Shown here: positions 9,165 to 17,458 of the stretch, piece by piece
Position numbering within the stretch: the first letter of the stretch is position 1
How the letters are laid out: each line of letters opens with the position of its first letter
Assembly: GCA_028715725.1 (NCBI GenBank)
Contig: JAQURG010000008.1
Span: 1 to 64,000, forward strand
Direction: 5' to 3'
DNA from: Methylococcales bacterium
GTDB lineage: Bacteria; Pseudomonadota; Gammaproteobacteria; Methylococcales; Methylomonadaceae
Length of the DNA: 64,000 bases
Position numbers and translations under genes: made by a program
The notes under the pieces: generated by a model
Seen by the model: the letters and a program-made list of their open reading frames with translations, nothing else
Databases searched by the model: none
Told to the model about the DNA's origin: nothing

Positions 9165-10703
9165 TCAAAACTGGAAATAAATAAACTCGGAAAGCTCCGA
9201 GATAGACAGGATTGAGAATACCGCGCAGAACACACTGGCTACTAACCAGGCGTAAGAAGGTTGCCACCGTAGTCGTTTCGCGGAGTTGCCTTTCGGTACA
9301 TCCAGCGCGGGTTTGAATCTTGCCATAATTTGCTGGGTATTGGGGGCGACCCATACGATTAATAAAGAGACCAAAATCCAGTTAATCGCTTTGCCCTTGA
9401 TGAAAGGATCGGTTTTGCTAAAATTGATGCCTTGCATGGATAGCCATTGCCCGAAATCTCCCCATTTCGTCAACCACTTGCCCGGTAGAACGAAACCGTT
9501 CATGCCTGCCATGGCCTTGAGTATGGCTGATGCCGTCTGAAGGCTGTCGGCTCTAAACACAACCCATCCGATAACCACGGCCATAAAAGTAATGAATACC
9601 GATAAGGCTTGCATCGATGTTGATGATGGCTTATGCCAGAAGCGCTTGTGCAAGAGTTGCCAGCCATGGTTGATGACCAGATAAAAGCCATGCAATCCAC
9701 CCCATAATACATAGGTCCAGCCGGCGCCATGCCATAGACCGCCCAGCAGCATGGTGATTATCAGGTTCAGGTGGCGGCGTATCGGCCCTTTGCGATTACC
9801 GCCCAGCGGAATGTAAAGATAATCCCGAAGAAAATGGGACAAAGTCATATGCCAGCGCCGCCAGAATTCAATGATACTGGCTGACTTATAAGGTGAGTGA
9901 AAATTAAGCGGCAGTATTACACCAAAAAGCCTGGATAAACCGATCGCCATATCGGAATAACCGGAGAAATCAAAGTACAATTGCAGTGTATAGCATAATG
10001 CTCCGCCCCAGGCATCTATAAAAGTCAGCTGTATGCCGGCATCAGGCGCATCAAATACAGGGCCGACGAATTCGGCAATACCGTCAGCCAGAACTACTTT
10101 TTTAAATAGTCCCATAAAAAAAATAGTTAGCCCCACCAATATGTTGTCGTAACTGAAACGATAGGTGGAAGGCTGAGCGAATTGCGGCATCATTTCCTTG
10201 TGATGCAGAACCGGTCCTGCGATCAGATGCGGAAAATAAGTGACGAACAACGTATAGTGAATAAAATTGTATTCCTTGACCTTGCCCTGATAGGTGTCTA
10301 CCAGAAAAGCAATCTGTGTGAAAGTAAAAAAGGAAATGCCGAGCGGCAGGATAAACTCACTGGTTTGCAGCATCGTACCGGTCAGATGGCTCAGGTTCTC
10401 AACAAAAAAATTGGCATATTTGAAGTAGCCCAACAAAAAAAGATTAGCGCTGATTGCGCAGGCCAGCAGCAGTTTTGGTTTATCAAAAAATCTGTTTCCT
10501 ATCAAATATCCTGCACCGTAATTGAACAGGATAGAGCCGAGCAATAACCCGACAAAGCGTGCATCCCACCAGCCATAGAAAAACAGTGACGCCGCAGTCA
10601 GCCAGAGCGCGGCCAGATTGTGGCTATATCGGGCCAAGCCATAAAACCCGAAAAAAACAATGGGAAGAAATCCAAAAATAAAAATATGTGAATTGAATAA
10701 CAT
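9165..10703 (-). CDS. MBOAT family O-acyltransferase, AlgI-like
   Basis: A 512-residue polytopic membrane protein with about ten or more hydrophobic segments. It carries the MBOAT signatures: WRRWHMTLSHFLRDYLYIPLGG (His at about 285, followed by GGNRKG) and the invariant His in GGLWHGAGW (about 325). AlgI/DltB/PatA-type MBOATs pass acyl groups from cytoplasmic acyl-CoA or carrier to a periplasmic transferase. The downstream AlgJ-like gene, eight bases away, is the expected partner, forming a two-gene unit. The nearby PBP-like protein makes peptidoglycan a possible substrate, but an exopolysaccharide is equally possible. There is no strong ribosome site at the ATG. Confidence 0.9.
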   Translation of the reverse strand: MLFNSHIFIFGFLPIVFFGFYGLARYSHNLAALWLTAASLFFYGWWDARFVGLLLGSILFNYGAGYLIGNRFFDKPKLLLACAISANLFLLGYFKYANFFVENLSHLTGTMLQTSEFILPLGISFFTFTQIAFLVDTYQGKVKEYNFIHYTLFVTYFPHLIAGPVLHHKEMMPQFAQPSTYRFSYDNILVGLTIFFMGLFKKVVLADGIAEFVGPVFDAPDAGIQLTFIDAWGGALCYTLQLYFDFSGYSDMAIGLSRLFGVILPLNFHSPYKSASIIEFWRRWHMTLSHFLRDYLYIPLGGNRKGPIRRHLNLIITMLLGGLWHGAGWTYVLWGGLHGFYLVINHGWQLLHKRFWHKPSSTSMQALSVFITFMAVVIGWVVFRADSLQTASAILKAMAGMNGFVLPGKWLTKWGDFGQWLSMQGINFSKTDPFIKGKAINWILVSLLIVWVAPNTQQIMARFKPALDVPKGNSAKRLRWQPSYAWLVASVFCAVFSILSISELSEFIYFQF

Positions 10704-11511
10704 GAGTAATATCTGGGGTTTATCAGGCTACACCTGTCACCCTCATTATTGCAGTGGCTTAAATGCGGCGCAGGGTTGAAGAAGAGAATCTTTTAAATAA
10801 TCCGACAGAGGCCTTTACGAATGTTAAAGCATAAATTTTTGCTGTTTACTACTGAAGACTGCAAGAGAAAATATGATATTTGTCCTGAGTGCTCTTCTTG
10901 AGGAATAAAAATACTTTTGGCTATTCATTTAAATCATTTTTTAAATAATATCTGTTATCCATAGCTCATAAAAGGTGATTTCCAGTTAAAAGCAGCTTGT
11001 CTTATCCGGTTAGCTCTTTTAATAAAGAGGCTTAGCAAGGGTTGTACAGAACTAAAGTCGCAGGAGCATTGAGTTCTTGATGATGATCTATGCCGGCTTT
11101 AAAAGCATAGATTCTAAAGGAAATTTTATTCTATCAGTTTTTGTGGGAACTCTTCAATTATAACCTCTTCCAGTCGGAGTCATCGTACTGCGTCGTCCCA
11201 GCCTGTAACTACCGGCGGTGCTTCTTCCTTACGAGCGCGATCTTTTTCAGGTCCATTTTCAAAAAACGCTAACTGAACATAATCTACCTCTTTCATGCAA
11301 GATCATGGTCACTGTTCATTTTTCGCCATGATCTGGCATCACCAGCAGGTTCGCGAGAATATTTGCTATGAGACTCGCTTGCTGGCCGCAAGCGGTAAAA
11401 TTACCGATTATGAGAGTTTAAAACAATTCATTCAATCGGCTTTTGAGGAGGTTGCTTTTTGTGAAATGGATGATTAGAAGTAACTCATCATTAATTTTTA
11501 TGCCTGTATTT
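10704..11511. other. Long intergenic stretch, two doubtful small ORFs
   Basis: About 800 bases without a recognised gene. Two short frames abut head to head at 11295. On the minus strand, 11180-11296 encodes 38 residues (MKEVDYVQLAFFENGPEKD...). On the plus strand, 11295-11477 encodes 60 residues ending FIQSAFEEVAFCEMDD. Neither has a clear ribosome site. The second has a plausible acidic helical C-terminus and could be the tail of a lost gene. I recognise neither family. The 10704-11100 part is AT-rich and presumably holds the promoter of the algI-like gene. Confidence 0.4.
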
Positions 11512-11569
11512 CATCACGAAGAATCCTAAATACACAAAGACCACATAAAACTTCGTGCTCTTCGTGATG
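11512..11569. repeat. Inverted repeat, 11-bp perfect arms
   Basis: CATCACGAAGA (11512-11522) is the exact reverse complement of TCTTCGTGATG (11559-11569), separated by 36 AT-rich bases. It lies just past the end of the minus-strand amrS gene. It could act as a terminator or be a copy of a dispersed palindromic repeat. A related-looking CATCRC-ended inverted repeat is at 45124-45222. Confidence 0.6.
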
Positions 11570-11595
11570 AGCATTAAATATTTTGAATGTTGTTA

Positions 11596-12681
11596 TCAAC
11601 CCATGGCAACTGATTTTCGTCTTGCTCCCCAGTTGCCCGGTTTCTCATTGAAAACGCCTGCACAGTGTACGCCGCAAAATTTGCAATTGCCGGACTTATC
11701 CAGATTCCATTCGGACAGTTCGTACCAATCCCGGCCTATTAATAGTTGGCCGCAGCCATGACAGTAGGTGCTATCGGCGGATTTATCATGAACATTGCCC
11801 ACATAGGCGTAATGCACACCGTTTTTTAAAGCAATTTGTCGTGCCTGTAATAAAGTCTTTACTGGAGTATGCGGCTTATCACGCATTTTCCAGTCCGGAT
11901 GGAAAGCCGAAAAGTGCATTGGCACGTCCGGCCCCAGGTTTTCCACAACCCATTGCGTCATTGTTTCCAGTTCCGCTTCCGAGTCATTCTCACCAGGAAT
12001 AAGCAAAGTTGTCAGCTCCAGCCAGACCGGCGTTTCATGCTTGATATATTTAAGGGTATCCAATACCGGTTGCAGATGAGCGCCGGTAATCTGATGATAA
12101 AATTGTTCGGTAAAAGCTTTTAAATCAATATTGGCAGCATCCATCCATTGATAAAATTCAGCTCTGGGCTGATCGCACACATAACCTGCGGACACAGCCA
12201 CTGATTTTATACCCAGACTTCTGCATGCCTGAGCAGTATCAATCGCATATTCATGAAAAACCACCGGGTCGTTATAGGTATAAGCAACACTTTTGCAGCC
12301 ATGGTCCAGAGCCGCTTGTGCAATCGCATCGGGAGATGCCTTGTTCATCAGCGTATCCATTTCCCGGGATTTGCTGATATCCCAGTTCTGGCAAAATTTG
12401 CAGGCCAAATTACAACCGGCAGTACCGAAAGATAATACCGAGGTACCCGGCAGAAAATGGTTCAAAGGTTTCTTTTCGATTGGATCAATAGCAAAACCAC
12501 TGGAACGGCCGTAACTGGTCATTACGATCTCGTTATTCAGATTTTGTCTGACAAAGCACAGTCCGCGCTGGCCTTCGTGCAATTTGCAAAATCTGGGACA
12601 TATATCACATTGGATGCGCCCGTCTTCCAGGCTATGCCAATACCTGGTTTTTACTGTATCGTGGCTAATTAAAGTAGTCAT
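11596..12681 (-). CDS. amrS: AmmeMemoRadiSam system radical SAM enzyme
   Basis: A 361-residue radical SAM protein. The CxxxCxxC cluster motif is C90-C94-C97 in GTAGCNLACKFCQN. A second Cys group near the N-terminus (C25, C28, C32, C42) and a Cys-rich C-terminus (TYCHGCGQ, CKFCGVHC) are typical of the AmrS family, formerly grouped with pyruvate-formate-lyase activating enzymes. AGAGAG precedes the ATG. It is divergent from amrB-amrA, 126 bases away, and completes the conserved triad of AMMECR1-like, MEMO1-like and radical SAM proteins. The reaction carried out by the triad is not established to my knowledge. Confidence 0.92.
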   Translation of the reverse strand: MTTLISHDTVKTRYWHSLEDGRIQCDICPRFCKLHEGQRGLCFVRQNLNNEIVMTSYGRSSGFAIDPIEKKPLNHFLPGTSVLSFGTAGCNLACKFCQNWDISKSREMDTLMNKASPDAIAQAALDHGCKSVAYTYNDPVVFHEYAIDTAQACRSLGIKSVAVSAGYVCDQPRAEFYQWMDAANIDLKAFTEQFYHQITGAHLQPVLDTLKYIKHETPVWLELTTLLIPGENDSEAELETMTQWVVENLGPDVPMHFSAFHPDWKMRDKPHTPVKTLLQARQIALKNGVHYAYVGNVHDKSADSTYCHGCGQLLIGRDWYELSEWNLDKSGNCKFCGVHCAGVFNEKPGNWGARRKSVAMG

Positions 12682-12807
12682 AAATTCTCTCTGGAACCGT
12701 TAATCAATCGTCTTGTCTTAAAAATGCCAGCATTTAAGTTAAGCCATTAACTTTAATGACTGTAAGATTTTTCATGAAACTTTCCGGTAAACAAGAGGAT
12801 TACTTTT

Positions 12808-13587
12808 ATGAATAGACAACCCGCTGTAGCAGGTATCTTTTATCCTGCAAACCGGCAAGAACTGCACCAAATGCTAGACCGTTTTCTGATAGAGGCTGAA
12901 ACAGGCCCGAAAGTTCCTAAAGCTATCATTGCGCCTCATGCAGGTTTCATTTATTCAGGACCCGTCGCCGCAAGCGCTTATGTACGGTTAAAGAAAGCCC
13001 ATGACCTGATAACCCGTGTGGTTATTATTGGTCCATCCCATCGGGTTGCTTTTCAGGGTTTGGCCGTGAGTAAAGCACAATCATTCATCACGCCTTTAGG
13101 CTCTGTCACTGTTGACCGGGAGGCTGTAGAGTCTATAGCCAGGCTGCCTTTTGTTGATTATCTGGAACAGGCGCACACCCATGAACACAGTCTGGAAGTA
13201 CACTTGCCTTTTTTACAAGAAATGCTGGATGACTTCAAGATTGTTCCTGTCGTTGCGGGCGATGCGTCGCCGGACGAGGTCGGCCAGGTTATCGATGCGC
13301 TGTGGGGCGGCGATGAAACCTTGATTGTTATCAGTTCCGACTTGAGTCATTATCATGATTATGCAACTGCAAAACGGCTTGACAAAGAAACCAGCGCAGC
13401 AATAGAGAACTTGCAGTACGAACAGCTCGCTTTTGATTCTGCCTGCGGCAAAGTCCCTGTCAGTGGATTGCTAAAGCTCGCGCGAGAAAAATCATTAACT
13501 ATTAAAACAATTGATCTGCGTAATTCCGGAGATACCGCCGGAGATAAAAGCAGAGTGGTGGGATACGGTGCTTATGTCATTGAGTAA
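12808..13587 (+). CDS. amrB: AmmeMemoRadiSam system protein B (MEMO1 family)
   Basis: A 259-residue MEMO1-family protein related in fold to extradiol dioxygenases. The potential metal or active-site residues are in APHAGFIYSGP, GPSHR, the HEHSLEVHLPFLQ block and SSDLSHYHDY. The NRQPAVAGIFYP N-terminus is standard for the family. AAGAGGA lies about nine bases before the ATG. It overlaps amrA by 14 bases, so the two are probably translationally coupled. It is divergent from amrS. Confidence 0.94.
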   Translation: MNRQPAVAGIFYPANRQELHQMLDRFLIEAETGPKVPKAIIAPHAGFIYSGPVAASAYVRLKKAHDLITRVVIIGPSHRVAFQGLAVSKAQSFITPLGSVTVDREAVESIARLPFVDYLEQAHTHEHSLEVHLPFLQEMLDDFKIVPVVAGDASPDEVGQVIDALWGGDETLIVISSDLSHYHDYATAKRLDKETSAAIENLQYEQLAFDSACGKVPVSGLLKLAREKSLTIKTIDLRNSGDTAGDKSRVVGYGAYVIE

Positions 13588-14131
13588 AGAACATCGGCAA
13601 CGATTGCTGGATTTGGCAAAAAGTTCCATTCAGCATGGCTTGCAAACAGGCCGGCCATTAAAAATTAATCTAGCGGATTTTCCTGCCGAATTGGCTGAGC
13701 ATCGTGCTACCTTTGTTACCCTGCATAAAAACCATGAGCTGCGCGGATGTATCGGCATGCTGGAAGCCGTCAGGCCTTTAGCTGTGGATATAACCGAAAA
13801 TGCCTATTGCGCCGCATTTCAAGATCCGCGTTTCCCAGCACTGGAAGCCGGCGAACTGAGCGAACTGGAAGTACACTTGTCGATACTGACGCCCGCAGAG
13901 CCGGTTTCGTTTACTTCCGAGCAGGATTTGCTAGACCAGCTACAGCCAGGCATAGACGGCTTGATTTTACAGGAAGGCCGCAGACGCGGAACTTTTCTGC
14001 CTTCGGTATGGGAGCAGTTGCCAGATCCTGAACAGTTTCTGCGGCATTTAAAACAAAAAGCAGGGTTAGCGCCCGATTACTGGTCTGATAATATCAAAAT
14101 ATACCGCTATCGGACCGAGGTGATAGGGTAA
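13574..14131 (+). CDS. amrA: AmmeMemoRadiSam system protein A (AMMECR1 domain)
   Basis: A 185-residue AMMECR1-domain protein from the ATG at 13574, inside the end of amrB. The family signature is present: FVTLHKNHELRGCIGMLEAV (LRGCIG), then AFQDPRFPAL, ELEVHLSILTP and GTFLPSVWEQLPDPEQFL. The open frame extends upstream to 13511 but that part is amrB out of frame. The LRGCIG Cys is conserved in all domains of life, and the role is unknown. The gene ends 133 bases before the convergent 5'-nucleotidase. Confidence 0.94.
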   Translation: MSLSKEHRQRLLDLAKSSIQHGLQTGRPLKINLADFPAELAEHRATFVTLHKNHELRGCIGMLEAVRPLAVDITENAYCAAFQDPRFPALEAGELSELEVHLSILTPAEPVSFTSEQDLLDQLQPGIDGLILQEGRRRGTFLPSVWEQLPDPEQFLRHLKQKAGLAPDYWSDNIKIYRYRTEVIG

Positions 14132-14264
14132 AGTTAATTGCCTAGTTTTGAAAGACTCAACTTTAACTTATCCTTATTCCAGTCAAAGTGAGCCGGGTAA
14201 AAATATGCAGAGCCCTGAATCTAACAGATCTGTTAGGTTTATAGATCTTAACCGCAAAATAACC

Positions 14265-15163
14265 TTAAAGGATTTTTTCGTTGGTAATGCCATGTGGCAC
14301 ATGCGCGGCCGCGACATGCATGGCGGCGGACTCACAATGCCCTTTCTGGTCATCAAAGAAAATGTCCGCGCCAAACGCCTTCAAAAACGCACCCTTAGAC
14401 ATTCCCCCTAAGAACAGGGCTTCGTCGATACGAATGCCCCAGGCTCTCAATGTTCTGACTACGCGTTCATGAGTCGGGGCGGCTCGCGCAGTCACCAATG
14501 CCGTTCTAATAGGGGATATTGCGGATCAAACTGTGTTTGAATGTAATGCAAGGCGCTGAGAAAATCTTTAAATGGTCCGCCCGGCAACGGATTTTTGGCT
14601 TCGTTACGTTCGTTTTCGGTAAATAGGGCCAAACCGCTCTGTTGATAAATCCGTTCAGACACATCCGAAAATAATACAGAATCGCCATCAAATGCTATAC
14701 GCAACTGATCTGAGGGATGAGTTAAAGAGGAGCCGCAAAGAATGATGGCGGCAGCAAAACCGGCGTGCAGGGTCTTGGCGACATCATCGGCATTCGTCGA
14801 TAAAAATAAATGCGCTCCGAATGCTGAAATATAATTGTAAGGGGATGCGCCACTGGTAAAGGCTGCGCGGCTAATCGCCAGGCCATGATGGGCAATAGAG
14901 TTAAAAATCCTCAAACCGGTATCAGCGCTATTATGCGACACCAGGATAATTTCTACCAATGGATCATCCGGGCAGCGCTCATTAATAGTCAGGAATTTTT
15001 TAACTAAGGAAAAACCGTAACCCGGCTCCAGAATCTCATCTTCATGTTCTACCTGATAATGGCAGAAAGCTTCTTTGCCCTGCGTTTCAAATATTGAATG
15101 TGATTCATCCAGATTGAATAAAGCCCTGGATGAAATTGCGACAACCAGTTTTTGTTTTCTCAT
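14265..15163 (-). pseudogene. Cytosolic 5'-nucleotidase (PF06189 type), frameshifted
   Basis: Two overlapping minus-strand frames form one 299-residue 5'-nucleotidase. The N-terminal frame starts MRKQKLVVAISSRALFNLDE and runs to 14492. The C-terminal frame carries VTARAAPTHERVVRTLRAW and FGADIFFDDQKGHCESAA, ending at 14265. They join at a run of four G on the plus strand (14512-14515). One extra base there restores YPPIRTALVTAR. Family members are about 300 residues and dephosphorylate nucleoside monophosphates. The start is six bases after the SPOR gene stop, so the two form a unit. This may be a true lesion or a homopolymer sequencing error. Confidence 0.85.
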
Positions 15164-15169
15164 AATGGG

Positions 15170-16318
15170 CTAAATATTATTGGCCACTGAAACTGAATTT
15201 AACTTGAGTGACTTTTTTATCTTGACCGCATAAGAAGTCGCTTCGAGTTTACTTTTAAAACCGTCCACCTTAAGCCCGTATAATTTTGATTTACTACTAT
15301 CGATGGCCGTCAATTTAACAGGAATACCTTTTTCTTTAAATTGGGCTGCCTTGGTTTTGGCATAAGCTTTTTCTTTATAAGAAACCAGATGGACAGACCA
15401 GTCTTCAGCAGGATGAATATTTTTTGCTTTTTTGACGGATACTTTTCTGACTTCTATGGGTTTTTTCTGTTCCAGTGCACGAATCCTGCTTTGCAGGTTT
15501 CCAAGGGATTTATTAATGGTTGCTTGTTTAACTCCAGCACTGGTCAGTTTATTTTTCAAGGCTTCAGTTGCAGTTTGGGATTGTTCTTGCAGCTGTTTTG
15601 AAAAACTGTTGACCTTTTGGTTTAGCTCTTTGAGAGATGAATCATTTTTGTTAAATTTCATGTCGGAATTTTTTTCAGCAAGACCGCTCATATCTTCTTC
15701 AAGAATTGAAACCAGATCGGTTAATCTTGAAATTTCCTTTTTCATGCCGGAAATTACCACAGCCATTGCTATAGTAGACGTTAAGGCAATGATACCAATA
15801 CTCAAAGATACATAAGCGATGATAGCGTTTTTTTTAACAGTATGTTCACAGCCATTGAGCCGTTTTTGAATATTATCCTGTTTGGGTTCGCGGCGGTCGT
15901 TTAAGTCGCCTGTTTCCGCTTCATTTAGACTGGCTGAAGTTTGTTCATGCTTAATGTCGGTCATGGCATACTCTTGCCTTATAATTGCCTGATCTTTGGG
16001 AAATTTGGCTGAATCGCTTACAGGTGGATAAACAAAAGCTGCAGAGTTAAGCTCGTTAATATTTTGCCCGAGTTCATCAGCCACACTTATATCGTCGACT
16101 ATCAGTCCGTCAGTTTGCGCGTATTCAGCGCTGGCATCAAAATCGGCATCGATCAGCAGCCTGTCGATCGCATCTTCGTCATCCATTAAATGATCTAGCG
16201 GAACAGGAAGCAGCTCTTCGTTATCCTGTGTTACGTGCATATCCGCTAAAATTAAATCATCATCGCTGGCGTTTAATCTATTTCTTTGATTTTTTTCTTT
16301 TTCTTTCATTTTTTGCAT
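15170..16318 (-). CDS. SPOR-domain membrane protein
   Basis: A 382-residue protein from the ATG at 16318 (a TTG one codon upstream is also open). Residues 1-160 are acidic and disordered-looking (cytoplasmic), residues about 163-190 are a single membrane segment (IIAYVSLSIGIIALTSTIAM), about 190-295 a coiled coil rich in Lys, Glu and Gln, and the last 75 a SPOR domain (WSVHLVSYKEKAYAKTKAAQFKEKG, then KLYGLKVDGFKSKLEA). SPOR domains bind denuded glycan strands at the division septum, so a cell-division or envelope role is likely. The large acidic cytoplasmic part is longer than in DamX/FtsN-type proteins. It is immediately upstream of the 5'-nucleotidase. Confidence 0.82.
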   Translation of the reverse strand: MQKMKEKEKNQRNRLNASDDDLILADMHVTQDNEELLPVPLDHLMDDEDAIDRLLIDADFDASAEYAQTDGLIVDDISVADELGQNINELNSAAFVYPPVSDSAKFPKDQAIIRQEYAMTDIKHEQTSASLNEAETGDLNDRREPKQDNIQKRLNGCEHTVKKNAIIAYVSLSIGIIALTSTIAMAVVISGMKKEISRLTDLVSILEEDMSGLAEKNSDMKFNKNDSSLKELNQKVNSFSKQLQEQSQTATEALKNKLTSAGVKQATINKSLGNLQSRIRALEQKKPIEVRKVSVKKAKNIHPAEDWSVHLVSYKEKAYAKTKAAQFKEKGIPVKLTAIDSSKSKLYGLKVDGFKSKLEATSYAVKIKKSLKLNSVSVANNI

Positions 16319-16442
16319 CAATAGTTGAGAAAGTAAAATGCTTCCTATGCGTTTATCATTTATTTTAATACCAATAAAACTTTAAGTTCGTATAGTTTTA
16401 CTTATTGATGATAAACTTTCAAAAAAACTTTAAAAGAATACA

Positions 16443-16973
16443 ATGCAACTAGCCATTACTATTTTAGGCAGCACTCAAAGCCATTTTATTGCAGAAATAT
16501 TACCTGCTATACGTGATTGTAACTGTAATATTCTGGAGATAAGGGCTTCTCATCTAGGCCAGTCTGCGGCTGCCTATCTGCTTATTCAAGGGAACTGGAA
16601 TCAAATCGCCAAATTTGAAAATAGCCTGGAAAATATGGAAAAGCGCCTGGAGATCAAGATACATGCTTTACGGCCTGATCAAAAGGACAAAAATAAAGAT
16701 AAACAATGTGTGCCTTATTCATTGGAAACAATATCTCTGGACAAGGACAGTGTTATAGAATCCATTACCTCCTTTCTGTTCGACCGGCATATAGATATTG
16801 AAGAAATAACGGGGAGCTCCTATCAGGCTGCCTTTATTCAAACATCAGTATTTTCAACCAAGTTTATTATTTTAATTCCGCCACAAGTTCAACTGTTGTC
16901 ATTACGCGAAGAATTTCTGGACTTTTGCGACCAATTGAATATAGATGCAATTCTTGAACCGATAAAGCGTTAG
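16443..16973 (+). CDS. gcvR: ACT-domain protein, glycine cleavage system repressor-like (GcvR)
   Basis: A 176-residue protein with two tandem ACT-type modules: residues about 1-85 (ITILGSTQSHFIAEILPAIRDCNCNILEIRAS) and 95-170. In enterobacteria GcvR binds glycine and blocks GcvA at the gcvTHP promoter. It is a regulator by protein contact and has no HTH. The gene lies directly upstream of bcp, the same order as in E. coli, which supports the call. No gcvA is seen here, so the target may differ. The spacing to bcp is eight bases. Confidence 0.8.
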   Translation: MQLAITILGSTQSHFIAEILPAIRDCNCNILEIRASHLGQSAAAYLLIQGNWNQIAKFENSLENMEKRLEIKIHALRPDQKDKNKDKQCVPYSLETISLDKDSVIESITSFLFDRHIDIEEITGSSYQAAFIQTSVFSTKFIILIPPQVQLLSLREEFLDFCDQLNIDAILEPIKR

Positions 16974-16981
16974 GTTAAATT

Positions 16982-17458
16982 ATGGATAATATGAAAATCG
17001 GCGAGCCCATCTTTGACATTGAGATACTGTCTACCGGCAACAAAACCATTAAATTAGCCGATTACCAGGGCAGTTATCTTGTTATTTATTTTTATCCAAA
17101 GGATAACACCCCCTGTTGTACTCAGGAAGGTCAGAGCTTCCGAGACAATATGGATAAATTCACCGCATTGGGAGCCGTTATATTAGGGGTTTCCCGCGAT
17201 ACCGTCCCCGTTCATGAAGGCTTTAAATGTAAACAGGCATTTCAGTTTGATCTGCTTTCGGATACCGATGAAAAACTGTGCCAATTGTTCGATGTTATCA
17301 AGATGAAAAACATGTATGGAAAGCAGGTTCGAGGCATAGAACGCAGTACTTTTTTAATTGATCCCCAAGGTTCGCTGGTTCGAGAATGGCGTAAAGTTAA
17401 AGTCAAAAACCATTGCGATGAAGTTTTGCAAGCTTTAACTGAACTTAAAAAACAATGA
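16982..17458 (+). CDS. bcp: Peroxiredoxin, Bcp/PrxQ family
   Basis: A 158-residue thioredoxin-fold peroxidase reducing H2O2 and organic peroxides. The peroxidatic Cys is C46 in DNTPCCTQEG. The usual motif is TPGCT, so here the residue before the peroxidatic Cys is a second Cys (C45). The resolving Cys that E. coli Bcp has five residues later is absent. Other Cys are at 83, 100 and 145. The later RSTFLIDPQG segment with the conserved Arg is normal. It sits between gcvR and phoH, whose ATG overlaps its TGA (ATGA). Confidence 0.9.
   Translation: MDNMKIGEPIFDIEILSTGNKTIKLADYQGSYLVIYFYPKDNTPCCTQEGQSFRDNMDKFTALGAVILGVSRDTVPVHEGFKCKQAFQFDLLSDTDEKLCQLFDVIKMKNMYGKQVRGIERSTFLIDPQGSLVREWRKVKVKNHCDEVLQALTELKKQ

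Noticed and set aside
14148..14411. Plus-strand frame after amrA
   Set aside because: Lies mostly opposite the 5'-nucleotidase C-terminal half, whose family match is clear.
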